Source: Amphimedon queenslandica (lineage: Eukaryota; Porifera; Demospongiae; Haplosclerida; Niphatidae). From it: 64,000 nt of DNA. Position numbers and translations under genes: made by a program. Positions 21,861 to 32,960 of the stretch are shown piece by piece. How positions within the stretch are numbered: position 1 is the first letter of the stretch; each line of letters starts with the position of its first letter. The notes below the pieces were generated by a model, which saw only the letters and a program-made list of their open reading frames with translations, did no database searches and was not told the origin of the DNA. The stretch spans positions 354,508 through 418,507 of the forward strand of contig NW_003546284.1 in assembly GCF_000090795.2 (NCBI RefSeq). The letters are read 5' to 3'.

Positions 21861-22200
21861 TCAACAAATTGCATACATTTTTTACTTTATAATACTCTTC
21901 ACTTGTGGTCTTATAACAGTGGTTTCAGCATAATGCATTAGAACTACTTGTATCAGACCATATTGGATGTGTCTAATGTGCATCTTACAACAAATTGCAT
22001 ACATCAGTACTTTATGATACTCTTCACTTGTGGTCTTATAACAGTTGTTTGAGCATAATGCTTTACAACTACTAGTGGTGGACTGCACTTTTAAGTGGGT
22101 GTGTCTATTGTACATTTTGCACAAACAATACAGAGCTTCACTTGTAATCTTTTCACTATAGTTTGAGCATAAGATGTTTCTGAGCATAATTATGCATGCA
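21861..22200. repeat. Tandem repeat, ~126-bp unit, about 2.6 copies
   Basis: ACAAATTGCATACAT ... CTTCACTTGTGGTCTTATAACAG ... TTGAGCATAATGC recurs at 21864 and 21990 (period 126), with a third, shorter and more diverged copy from about 22127 (CTTCACTTGTAATC, GTTTGAGCATAAG). The apparent minus-strand ORF 21882-22187 is a result of the repetition. Confidence 0.8.
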
Positions 22201-22489
22201 ATTACATATTTTGCATAGTCACTAAAACTGCTTTCATTTAGTTACATAATTGTTATAATTTGTTACTCAAATTTATGACAGTGTTGAGTTGGTATGTGCA
22301 AATCTTAATTGTTGCAAAAATTAGTATTAATAATAAGAGGTATGGGATTTTGGAAATAAAGAATAGAGAGGTCTGGAGATAACTTTACAATAATTTTAGT
22401 AAATGTATAATAACTACAATGCATAGTTTAAATGAAAATAAAGTGTTAGTTACTGAATGGTTTTTTGTATCTTAAGAGAGCAAACACAT
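22201..22489. other. AT-rich spacer
   Basis: Nothing recognised. Confidence 0.5.
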
Positions 22490-24660
22490 GTCTCATTTAT
22501 ATGCTTTAAATACAATTTGCTTTGTATGAATTGGTGTGCTTATAAAAACAGTTTCAATAGTTTGTTGCCTGTCAAATACAACATGAATTTTCCCATGTAT
22601 GCATAATGATGACATTCGTTGGATTGGAATAAAGCAATATGAATGATAAGCTTCAAATTCAGGGTAGCAAAGAAAAGCAGATGACTCAAACCATTTGAAG
22701 TTTGCATTTTTTTGTACCATTGCCCATATGCAAAGATGTATTCTCCTTTTCAAGCTAGGTTATGCTTAAAAAAACTGGGTTTCTCCAACAAATTGTGGTG
22801 AAGTCCTAGATTTATTTGGCGTCATACCCGAAGAGCTTGGCCAGTAAGCCAGTACTACAATATTGTTCTCCCTGACATCAGTCTTGAGCCAATGACTTCA
22901 TTAACAAATAAAGCACTGGGTGATTGTTTAGCAAAGTATCGAAAGACTCCATCAAAAGTTGTACCACAGTATAACAGCTTATATGTGCATTTTAAGTAAC
23001 AAATGATAGCTTCACCTAAAGCCATCTATTCGACTGATGAAAGCATTTTTTTACTAGTTATTTTTAAATCGGCTCCATCACTAAGGATAGGAGCAGATAA
23101 ATAGACAAACTGACGCATCTCATCACCTGTTGTAGCTAAAAGGAGACCCTCTGATATGATAAGTAAGTGCTGATATACAAGATTCTCTAAAAAGTCTCCT
23201 TCGCAAGGGATGCTTTGACTACGTAGATCTTGCATTAAAAGGCATTTTCTCATAAGCTGAGGCTCTTTGACAGTCTGATTAGTAAGAAATCTCCCGAGCA
23301 TGCCATAGTACCTTTCAAATGCATAGGACAAGGAATACAATGGCCAATAATCATTCAAACACTGCTTCAGATGCAAGTGTAAGTGCATGTTAGGTGTACA
23401 TGCTTCTTTACCATTAACTTCCTCATGATTAGAACAAAAAAGTTGAAGGTACCGATCAGCCAATTGTATGTTCTCCTTTTTCAAGTAACGCGTGCATAAT
23501 GAGCTACAAGCTTTCATGAAAAGTAACCAATATGGTAAATGTTCCCTGGGTAACACATCACAAAAAGCAATTGGTGAGTATGATATTGTGCACTTTCTCC
23601 TCTGATTTGCTGTATACCCAGAAGAACCGCTTCCCATTTTTAAAGGTATGCATTTCAGACATCCTTTCCTCACTAATTACAAGATCTTGTTTTGACAATA
23701 TGTTATTCTTCGTCCATACTTCCATACAATGCTTTGCAGTGCCAAAGAAAAGGTTATGCATAGGATCTATTGCTGTATACCTAATTGGATTGAAGTAAGG
23801 CAGATCTATTAATGATAAGCATCAAAGACCGTGATTTTCTTCATAGATTTCTGTTCAGCTTTGTTGGAAGCACAGGAATGCGCTCCATGGACTTTCTTCT
23901 ATGAACATCTAAATTACGAGCTGGCCAGTCTGAACTATTGTATCCTGAATAATCTGGCTTCTCACCAAACAAGGCAGTTGGAAAAGGCTTTAGGCATTTA
24001 TTGCAACCATGTAAGTCATTAAATAAAGAAAAGCCAGATACCTTTCTTGATGCTGGCAAGTCACAAAAACACCAGTTAATGCCATTCTTTATGTAATTAC
24101 TTTTAAACTGCTACCATTTTTAGAGACGATAGTGATTGGTTGGCCCTTAAAAAACTGCTGCAGTTCCAAAACCAGTGGAGCCAAGTATGAATTAATATTC
24201 AGGCATTGCTCATGAGGTCCAGAAATAATACTAGTTAACAACATATTTCCCCTTTTATGCGTCTCTTTATGAGGAAGATTTAGAATACACAGGTACATTG
24301 CTCTTACTGATTGTCACATGAGTAAATGGCGGAAAAAAGTCTACATTTAAGGCAAAGCACCGGCTAAAAGAAAAGAATTGAAGTCTTTCCATACTTGTCC
24401 ATTATAGATACTGCCAATAATGTCATCAGAACATGATTGCTTCCTCCACAATTTGCACACCTCTACAAACCCTTTTTTCTTAGTCAATTTGAAGGCTGAA
24501 TCTTTTAGACTTTGATAAGGAAAGACTTTAAATGGTCGAGAAAAAGATTTTGAGTTATTCTTTAAAGAGTGTAAAAGAGGAGTTTCACAAGGTGTGTGAT
24601 GGACTGATGAGGGTTATCAGGAAACTCTATGTAACAGCTCTTCTTACTACTACCACTCAT
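22490..24660 (-). pseudogene. CACTA/EnSpm transposase (Tnp_2/DUF4218 type), decayed
   Basis: Right to left on the minus strand: PFKVFPYQSLKDSAFKLTKK and VCKLWRKQSCSDD (24540-24430); YNGQVWKDFNSF; LNLPHKETHKRGNMLL with SIISGPHEQCLNINSYLAPL and LQQFF (24298-24130); ARKVSGFSL with HGCNKCLKPFP and DYSGYNSSDWPAR (24059-23900); MHNLFFGTAKHCMEVW (23761-23715); CTPNMHLHLHLKQCLNDY then SYAFERYYGMLGRF (23400-23290, the DUF4218 motif); and a C-terminal CFIPIQRMSS/ETVFISTP block (22640-22530). This is the standard order for animal CACTA transposases. Catalytic motif II/III blocks are present but the frame is broken by several stops and shifts. I could not find its CACTA termini or a 3-bp duplication. Confidence 0.8.
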
Positions 24661-24728
24661 CTCTTTACTGCACTCAAAATCATAGAACAATAACATTTTG
24701 GCAAACAACATAGTCTTTAAACTTCATA

Positions 24729-25672
24729 AATAAATAAATTTCTATTCAATAAGAAAAAGTAGTGTTGTCAAAAAATAAAAGAAACAAGGGGGTTGAGTTC
24801 AACCATAATAATAATTAATTGTTCAATTAATAATAATAAACTTTTATTAATAAAAAAATTAATTTATTCATACAAACAGTACAAAAATTTCAAACCCTAC
24901 TTTGCAGAAAATGATAACAGACAGACTACAAAATAAATAGAATTTTAATAATTACTGTGATGTAAATTAATTATCGTGATAAACATAAATAAGAATTTTC
25001 AGCTAGTATTGATGAATAAATTACTGTCATCGCAATAATAAAATCTAAATTATGAATAATTATTTGGCTATTGCATTATTGAATTTTGTGATTCAGAACA
25101 ATATCAAAAATTAAAAATGTGACCATAATTGACAAAAGGTACCTTATGGCAGGTAGTGAAATTTGTCTTTCTAGCCTAAGAAATCCAACTTCCTGAGCCC
25201 CATTTATCATAAAATTACTCCACAGGATGCAAAAAGTTACCATGAAACTTTTAGAAACAATAGTTCACTAACAGAGCACTCACAGGATGATATTTTCCAT
25301 TGTAACGATCAATTTTAAAATCCGCCATAAGGGCCCTTTTGTCAATTATGGTCACAAATATTAATGTATATATACTTGTTAGGAATTGTAATTGGACTCG
25401 CCACGCTTGTGTACGCTGGAACTAAGCAGTTTGGTTATCATTCTTTCATTAAAATTTGTCAATTTAAAGAAACAATACTCCTTTATAAATTTCTGCAAAG
25501 TAGGGTTTCAAATTTTTGTATTATTCTTATGAATAAACTATTTTTTTATTAATTAAAGTTTATTATTATTAATTGAACAATTAATTATTATTATGGCTGA
25601 ACTCAACCCCCTTGTTTCTTTTATTTTTTGACAACCGTACTTTTTCATATTGAATAGAATTTTTTTATTCAC
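24729..25672. mobile_element. Element with ~180-bp inverted arms, host of a nested MITE
   Basis: The left arm (about 24729-24912) and right arm (about 25492-25672) are inverted repeats, with shared blocks TTCTATTCAATA, AAAGAAACAAGGGGGTTGAG, AATTGTTCAATTAATAATAA and AAACCCTACTTTGCAGAAA. Similarity looks above 90%. The unique interior is AT-rich and noncoding and holds the 237-bp MITE at 25119. Superfamily unclear; I cannot fix the ends or see a target duplication. Confidence 0.75.
25115..25359. mobile_element. 237-bp MITE copy A, AAAT duplication
   Basis: The element 25119-25355 begins GTGACCATAATTGACAAAAG and ends with the inverted complement CTTTTGTCAATTATGGTCAC. It is flanked by AAAT on both sides (25115-25118, 25356-25359). 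Orientation: the GGTACC-containing end is on the left and the GGGCCC-containing end on the right. It is 237 bp, the same as the complete copies at 34553 (after removing its insert) and 61408. No coding capacity. Confidence 0.93.
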
Positions 25673-26103
25673 TTGTTTTCATACTTTATATTAAATTTTT
25701 TATTAATAATAATCCTTTTTAATTATAACTATAATTTTTGCCTTAGGTATCAGTTCATTACTGGAAGAAAAGAATTTTGAAATAAGAACCATAAGAAGAC
25801 CTACCGCATTATAAAAACAGCTTTCATATAATCATTAATGTTTTGAATTTTTGAAACATAAATTATATGCATAGCCTAGCTCATAATAATTAATCATTAT
25901 TGTCATTACTAAGATCTATTTCCTGTTCTGAAACTATTTAAGTTTACATTCAGCTTCAGTTCAGTTGCCATTTTTCATTTTTCAGTTTCCACTCACAGCT
26001 CTCAAACTAAATTCCGCTGTTTTGCTTTGCAACTTTTTTTTCAAAAAGCAAGTCAATTCAGTTACAAACTTACATTTGCTATTACTATGTTTTCTTATAG
26101 TTT
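25673..26103. other. Upstream region of the proline-rich gene
   Basis: AT-rich. TTTTCTTATAG immediately before the gene's ATG (ending 26100) looks like a 3' splice site, so a 5' untranslated exon may lie in this stretch; I could not place it. Confidence 0.35.
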
Positions 26104-26634
26104 ATGGATTATGATGAGCATCAAGTTCCTCCTCCACCACCACCAGTAGTTGGAGGGCCTCCACCACCACCTTCCGGAGGCCCGCCACCACCACCACTAC
26201 CAGATGCTCCACCACCACCACCAGATGCTCCACCACCACCACCAATTCCTTGGCCACCTCTAGTAGCTGGAGGTCCTCCAACAGTGGATAGAGGTCCTCC
26301 ACCACTGGCTGGAGGACTGCCACCAGTGGCTGGTGGTCCTCCACTGCTGGGTGGAGGTACTCCGCCACATCCCCCTGCTGCTCCAGCACTCCATACAGCT
26401 GGAGCTTCTCTTGATGTTGCTGCTCTGCAAAGGCAGAGGCAGCTCATCATATGGCAAGTCAATAGAGAAATTGTAAGTTTATTTTAGTTATTATCTGTAG
26501 TTTAGATAGATACCAATTTATCACCTTTCTATTCCATTTTACTTTAGTACAACAATCTTCCGAGAGGTAGGCCAAGAGGCAGAGGCAGGGGCAGGAGGAA
26601 CAGTAACTCAATAAAGAAATATAACTTTTTTTAG
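26104..26634 (+). CDS. Two-exon proline-rich protein with Arg-Gly tail
   Basis: Exon 1 is 26104-26472 (123 codons exactly), ending in codons for VNREI before GTAAGT; a 75-nt intron (26473-26547) ends TACTTTAG; exon 2 is 26548-26634 (28 codons plus TAG). The 151-residue product starts MDYDEHQV, has poly-Pro runs (PPPPPP, GGPPPPP, DAPPPPPDAPPPPP), Gly-Pro repeats to about residue 95, an amphipathic segment LDVAALQRQRQLIIWQVNREI and a basic tail NLPRGRPRGRGRGRR. AATAAA at about 26609 overlaps the last codons. Poly-Pro runs bind SH3/WW/profilin-type partners and RGR tails bind RNA; neither is shown. Both exons keep phase and no lesion is seen. Long frames on the other strand are shadows of the GC-rich repeat. 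Confidence 0.6.
26473..26547 (+). other. 75-nt intron of the proline-rich gene
   Basis: GTAAGT donor and a T-rich tract before TTTAG. Phase 0, since exon 1 is divisible by three. Splicing replaces an early stop shortly after the donor with the basic exon-2 tail. Confidence 0.65.
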
Positions 26635-26849
26635 TTTATTATTTACATGTAGATCTATAAAGTTAACTTTTCTTAAATTAAAAATTTATAAGAAAAGTCA
26701 AATATCCTTAAGCGTAAAGCCAAAACAGAAATTATAAAAGCAATGCTTAAAATTAGTGTGTTTCTTCAACAACGCAAAACAATTCAATACTTGAGCTTCA
26801 ATCTTCCTCCAATACAAATACATGTGATATACATTACTTAATTATATTA

Positions 26850-28612
26850 ACGAGTAAAGAAAATACATACCGTGGCCTACTTAATCAGATAATCAATATT
26901 AATCATAAAAAAGAATTATAGCCTTGCATCAAATTCTATAACACAATAATAAAAAACTATGGAATCTCACAAAATTCTATCTTACTATGTATTCTATTGC
27001 TAAGACTATGACAATATGAAACCTGTGCAGCTAGAAACTGGTGCCTCATCCAGTGTGAAAGCACCACTGATCAAAGAGCAACAACAAAACAATGTTACAA
27101 TGATGATTATTTATTAGAAATTAATTTAGTTACAACAAACAAAATCAGACAATAGCTTTAGACATTCACCATGCTATGAAAGTATTATTACACCTTATTG
27201 CTGAATCATTTAATCATTTGCAGCTGTAAATACCTTAAAGCAAAGTAAGAAAGAATACAGGAAGCAATGTAAACACACAGGCTATATATGCTCAACTAAA
27301 TATGTGCATGTACATATATGCATGATATTTGTCACAAACAAACATTACAAACCACTAATAAAATACATCTGCTCACAAAGAGGAAGAACCCTTCACCATT
27401 TAAATCTCTCTCCAAGTCTAACCTTATTCTTTAACACCACATTGCAGTCCTTGTGTAAAATATGTGCCTGTGTAAATTATGAATGTGAAATTATTCATGT
27501 ACTAACAAATGCATTTTATCAACAATTATTATACATATATGACATGTATAGCTCCACAATGCATATTAAGCTATGATTGAATCATACAACTATATGTACA
27601 TACACTGTACATGTAATTTAGACATATAATGTTCAATTTGCTGACACATGCCATCCTGAATTAAGTTTCTTTTACAAGACGTGCATTGTGCAAATACACA
27701 ATAATAGACAACATGCATACATTCCAATGTGCAAACAATTATTATTGTATTGTTAATGAGAACATCCATGCACACAAAAAAGATGCATTGGCAAGCATTC
27801 ATTTATATTAAGTAAAGAAAGTACTTACTGTGGCCATAATTAATGATATAATCAAACGAATATACAGCATGTCACCTAGAATCATAACCTACATGTATAA
27901 CAAAATACATAAGACATCCCACAATACTCTCCATCTTACTACATATTCCATTGCTAAGACAACAGTAATATGAAACCTATACAGATGTAAACTGGTACCT
28001 CTATAGCATGATACAACTACTAATCAAGGAGCTGCAACAAAACATTAAATAACACTTAATAAATAAATTAATTTAGTTACAACAATCTAAATACAGAATT
28101 GCCTTTCATTATATTGCACATTCCAATATCAAGCAAAAGTATTGCTGAATCAGCAAATCATTTCCAACTGAAATTACCTGTAAAGCATAGAAATAGAAAC
28201 ATATCAAAGGTAAGCAATGTAAACTCACAGGCTAATAGTAACAATAGCACAAACAGTAATGGTGAACAACCTTTATTATTAATCACATCAACCTCACTCT
28301 TTAACAATACATTGTAGTCTTTGTGCCTGTACAAAGTATGAATGTGACATAATAACTAATAATGATAATGGTAGCATCTACAATATTTCTGATTGGATCA
28401 TACATGTATGTGCATGCATGTGTTTTAGACACATTATTGCTTACTAATGCTATCCTCAGTTAAGATACTTTCATGACCTGCTTAATATATAAAATAACAT
28501 TGTGTACATGAAGAATTTCCAACATGCAACAATATTTTTTTGCTAATGACAACATGCACACATTACAACAATCATCAATAAAAGATGCGATACATCTGCT
28601 GGCAAGCATTTA
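26850..28612. repeat. Diverged direct tandem duplication, two ~0.8-0.95-kb copies
   Basis: Copy 1 (about 26850-27807) and copy 2 (about 27812-28612) match in order: GAGTAAAGAAAATACAT / TAAGTAAAGAAAGTACTT, a CATTGCTAAGAC block, AATTAATTTAGTTACAACAA, ATTGCTGAATCA, GCAATGTAAACxCACAGGCTA, CTTTAACAxxACATTG, and GGCAAGCATT. Divergence is large (I estimate 25-30%). The open frame 27304-27576 and similar ones have no recognisable product. No gene is seen in this stretch. Confidence 0.75.
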
Positions 28613-28708
28613 GTATGCGCACAGCATTGATGGCAGCATCATTCAAATGCGCAACATCAGCCGGCAAGCTTTAACTTTTTAATGCGCACAGCATTGACGG
28701 CAGCATTA
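28601..28708. repeat. Short tandem duplication with GCGCACAGCATTGA block
   Basis: GGCAAGC ... AATGCGCACAGCATTGA(T/C)GGCAGCAT appears twice, starting at about 28601 and 28663 (about 62-bp period), with one partial ATGCGCAACATCAGC variant between. Confidence 0.65.
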
Positions 28709-29253
28709 ACATTGATGTGTATCATTATTATATGTACAGAATCACTGCTTGAATAATACTACATGTATATTAAAAATTTTAATGATACTCAGAAAATTTT
28801 CTTGTCAAGACTTCAAAATTTTTCAGCAGAGCCCAGATATATAAGCACCAGTTATTTCTAATAAACATGTAGTACAAGCCACAAACAAGATCCAGATTTG
28901 ATAATGACAGCTTCCTTCCTTCCTAACCTTCTGTCCTACATACATGATAGTCACACAAATTTGAATCAACGCAAAACTCTAATGAACACCAAACCTCTTT
29001 CACACCCTCTCCCTGTCCATTACAGCAACACGTAATCAATACTCACTGTTATACATTGATTAATCTCACATCCTGAATGCAGTTTGATCCCTTGATACTG
29101 AGCAATACTGGGTGGATATGCACCAATGGTTTTCACACTCACACATCATACACATTGCACATGCAGTGAAATATAAGTCACATTAAACAAACAATGTTTT
29201 TAAGATGATGGACCTCCCAAACACCATACCCACTTTCCATCAACAATCAATGC
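28709..29253. other. Spacer 3' of the Helitron
   Basis: No gene seen. The Helitron 3' end (hairpin plus CTRR on the minus strand) should lie here or farther left, but I could not locate it with confidence. Confidence 0.4.
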
Positions 29254-29766
29254 TTAAGAAATATTAATATACTTAACTGCTTGGAAATGATTAGTACCAA
29301 CCTGCTTCAAATACAAAGCAAGTGTATTAGTATTACAAGATATGCCATATAAAGTTTGGGTTCCATATCTCTAGCCCAGCCAACAAAAGTAGGAGTTAGT
29401 GAATATGAATATATGGTTGTACCTGATATTACAGTTAGTGTAATAATCTCTGTGTCAGTGGCCCACACACAATTTCTATACATTTTGGACTTATTTATGT
29501 AACAATATATGCTTGAATATCTGGTTGCACTTAATGTACTATTAAACAATTCTTCAAAGTTTGGCATATTACTAACAATTGCTTTACGTAATTTGTAATG
29601 CTGAGAAATTGACGCAGTAATGAGATATAAAAGGGCATAAAAAAACAGTTCCATCACCACGGACATCAAGAGTACTATTAGGAACTATTTCATCTGACAA
29701 TGATGTTGTTGGACTACCAGGTAAGATTCTAGCAGCTGTGACAAATTTGAGATTTATAATTCCACA
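29254..29766 (-). pseudogene. OTU cysteine protease domain of the Helitron
   Basis: Follows the helicase frame after a single stop (or short intron) at 29767. It shows an RGDG block at about 29662, then, after a one-base deletion exactly where the catalytic N-C pair is expected, FFYALLYLITASISQHYKLR, IVSNM, a NKSKMYRNCVWATDTEIITL block (the G-x-W-x-x-x-x-E-I pattern), TTIYSYS, and in another frame LYGISCNTNTLALYL and GTNHFQAV (catalytic His context) to a TAA at 29254-29256. Thus Cys, E-I and His regions are all present but in two or three frames. OTU enzymes remove ubiquitin; the role in transposition is unknown. The domain is reported in animal Helitrons/Helentrons. Confidence 0.8.
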
Positions 29767-31806
29767 TTACCTTCTTTGAAATTCTTCATTACCAGGGTAA
29801 TAAACATAATCCCATTGTCTCCTCACAATATCTGGGTTGGGAGGCTCTTCATAAGTAAAGATGACATCATCTTTTTTTGGATTACTTGTCTTTAATTTAA
29901 TGCTTGAGAGATTTATAGATACAATCAGACTACAACTACAATGGTCATTTTTTACAACACACTTGGTTTTATCATCTTTTAGTTTACATTTAATGTTTGA
30001 GAGTTTTATAGATACAATGAGACTACTATAACTGTCATCATCTTGGACATTAAATTTGGTTTTCAGGTCTTTCAAATTAATTGAAACAATTAATTTATCA
30101 TCTTTTTTTGAGCGAGGCACTACCAAAGCATTATTGTCGATACTACTGTCTACATCAACTTTTCTTTTTTGGGGGCAAGGCTTATTTAAAGCATTATTGT
30201 CACAAATTTTACTCTTTTTCGGGTGATTAGACTTTTGTAAATCAGTACTCTTACCTTTATTGCTACTAATGGTACTGTTACTTGTACTTTGTACATGACT
30301 TACAGACACCTGTGCATTCTTACTACAAGGTTCACCATCATCAATTATACCAGTCACTTGAATCTTTCTCTTCTTTCCTTTACTTTTCTTGATTTGAGGT
30401 AAGTCATTCCAAAATTTACTTCCGAGGCGGTTAAATTCGTTAATGCACGGACTACTAACTTTAACAGAGAGAGGATCAAATGATAATAAATGTAATCCAT
30501 TTAATGTACGTACACAAGACAATGCAACATACCATCCCCAAAAACATCAGTCAATAAATCAATAATGGCTGTATCTAGTGAGAGGCCCTGACATTTATGT
30601 ATAGTAATAGCATAAGAAAGTATAAGGGGAAACTCTTTCCTATTTATATACAAATTCTTAGATAGCATAAATCTAGATGTAACCCTTTCTATGTCCCAAG
30701 GTACATCAATATGATCAAATTTGATTGATATATGTGTAGCATAAAAACCCATTACGGTACCAATGTCACCATTAACTAATCTTACAGTCACATTAATATT
30801 ATGTCTCTACACTACTCTACAGCCTACTGCTAAAGACAATACAGTTTCCAAACCAGCTGTTTTGCTTCGTTGATCTTTTAGTTTTTCTAATTTTTTTTCT
30901 TGTTCTTTGTCAAATTTTGCTGTGCTGCCACTTTCATCAACAACATCAACACATGCTAATTCTATTTTCTCAGTTTCTAGACTTTCTAACATTAATTCAT
31001 TGATTTTTTGGCAGGCGTCTACCTTAGAAAATAGGCAAATTGGAGGATTTGTTCCTTCACTTTCCAATTCTTTATATTTTTCTTGTATTGAATCCTTAAA
31101 TACGCGACTCTTAAGCATATCAATAGTTTTATCATTCAGACAGCCATGCCTAACAGAATCAAGCATCTTAAAGAAAGTTTTGTCTCCTTTTTGTTGCTCA
31201 TTGATTGTTAGTTTATCATTTTCAACTGTTTCTTTCCATATGTTCACTGCATTTGCTGCTCCAAGTCTAGTTTTTACTAATTTGTTGCTAATTTTTTTAA
31301 ATACTGGCATACCATTAACTGGTGGCAATTGTAAGAGGTCACCTATAAATAAAATATTTTTAGATCCAAACAATTCATCAGTTCCAAATATATCTTCTAA
31401 GCGCATCTGTAAGTATGCTAGATTTAGATTTGATACCATAGATACCTCATCTATTATTATAATTTTTAAATTTTTCAGTGTCATTTGTATCCTTTTCTGA
31501 GCTTCTTTATTCAAAGCCCAATGTCCAGCTGTCTTTCCCTCGTGCTCTATTGGTAGCTGAAATAATCTATGTATTGTTAGTCCACCTAGATTAAATGCAG
31601 CTATACCTGTTGGTGCTACTACAGCACACATAATTTTACCACTTTTTGCATGCCATGTCATCCACTAGACATTTTATTGCCTCTATTAAAAATAATTTAC
31701 CAGTACCACCTACACCACTAATAAACATTCTTAGTGGTGTGATATTTTCTAATCTAAGTAGTCTTGAAGACTCATTCTCTAATAAGTCTTCACGTTCGTT
31801 TTGACT
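29767..31806 (-). pseudogene. Helitron Pif1-type helicase plus Lys-rich linker
   Basis: Walker A at about 31715-31695 reads ISGVGGTGKLFLIEAIK (the usual Ser/Thr after GK is Leu); after a frameshift near 31655 come APTGIAAFNLGGLTIHRLF (motif Ia), IIIDEVSMVS (motif II), GDLLQLPPVNG (motif III, Q-L-P-P-V), EQQKG (IV-like), then, after one TAG, VNGDIGTVMGF, AITIHKCQGLSLD (motif V) and, after another shift, ALSCVRTLNGLHLL (motif VI with the conserved Arg changed to Cys). The tail 30450-29767 is Lys-rich with three copies of an LIVSI(N/K)L motif. Pif1 helicases unwind DNA during rolling-circle transposition. The open plus frame 30907-31500 is a shadow. Confidence 0.88.
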
Positions 31807-32960
31807 TATAAGTTAACTCTTAATTTTATCAAAAATTCTTTTTTGATCTACATTAAGCATTGCTTCTCTTTGCTCTAATGTTAAATTACGTACATTTATG
31901 TGCATGTCAGCAATATCAGCCGCTGCTTCCATTATTTCACCCAGTAATTGAGGGTCATCATCTTCCTTGTTATCAGGAAGTTCTTCAGTAAAACCGGCTT
32001 TATTTCTTGCATCGACTATTTTCTTCCAATTACGTTCAGCTTCTAATAATTTCTGTAGTTTGTTGAAATGATTTTCAATGCCACGTATAGATGCCTCTCT
32101 GTGACGCCTAAAAGCTTCTTCCATTGTTTCTCCTTCCATTAAAAGTGTGCACTCGTCTCTAAAAGGCACAAATAAAAATATTAGCGAGTTGTAAAAATCG
32201 TCTCTTTCCACTTCTTGCATAGGATTAAATTTCCTAAGGTTTGGAAGGACTGGCTTTGATCGAAGTTTGTATTCTCTTTCTCCATTTTCTCCTATTTTAT
32301 CAAATTTGTAATTGGCAACAAATTCATAAAGAGATACATCTTCCATGTTATTCGGTCTTGTTGGATGAAATTCTTCAATTATGCTAGGATTAAAAATGTC
32401 TTTAGAAGATCGATCCATTTTAGTTAAATATGAATAGTTTTTGATTTTTCTGCTCCTCTTATGAGGCAAGTACACATTAACGTACTGTATGGTTATTGAT
32501 TTCATGTATAAACTTTCACCAAGAAGAAGATCGCTAGCTTCATATAGTCCTTCTTCTTTAGCTCGAAGTAATTTCTGGTCGATTTTCCAAAGCCTGCTGT
32601 ATATTGTTGTCACAGCTGCTGACTTCATCCCATAAGTCCTGTGCATGACTCTTTTCTGCTTTAGTGACATATCCAGTTACATACTTCGTTAAGGAAAGAC
32701 TCCTCTCTGCTATGTATTGCAAGTCCATATTTGCACGGCACAATTTCAACACTAAAGGGTTGTAGTCGTTGACTCGAACTTTTTTTTTCATTTCGTTTGA
32801 GATAATATATTTTATTTCATGATTTCAAGCTATTTTCAACATCATTGATGCAAATACTATTTCTTACTGGTCTAGGAAAATCAAATCGGCATCTAGATAC
32901 GAAGGTCTTGCCGTTAATATTTCACTTGCAGTATTTGCTGCACTTGTGCATTTCGTATTC
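31807..32960 (-). pseudogene. Helitron Rep C-terminal part and Rep-helicase linker
   Basis: From the right: EMHKCSKYC at about 32938-32912 and RCRFDFPRP at about 32890, the Cys-rich H-K-C-x-K-Y-C ... C-R-F-x-F-P-x-P element following the HUH core in Helitron Rep proteins; NPLVLKLCRANMDLQYIAE and SLTKYVTGYVTKAEKS (32740-32640, the Y-x-x-x-Y-x-x-K tyrosine-containing segment typical of Rep); then a linker with MEDVSLYEFVANY, DECTLLMEGETMEEAF, and LTLEQREAMLNVDQKRIF (32670-31813) leading into the helicase. One stop separates it from the Walker A block. Frame changes occur near 32800 and 32590. Confidence 0.75.

Noticed and set aside
25115-25359. The 237-bp MITE as Tc1/mariner (TA duplication)
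   Set aside because: Copies A and B are flanked by AA rather than TA if the terminal T/A is included; AAAT/ATAT 4-bp duplications explain all four copies.
26102-26462. Minus-strand open frames opposite the proline-rich gene
   Set aside because: Gly/Val-rich antisense shadows of the GC-rich repeat; the plus strand has matching splice sites and exon 2.
30907-31500. 197-codon plus-strand open frame
   Set aside because: Antisense of the Helitron Pif1 helicase, whose motifs are clear on the minus strand.
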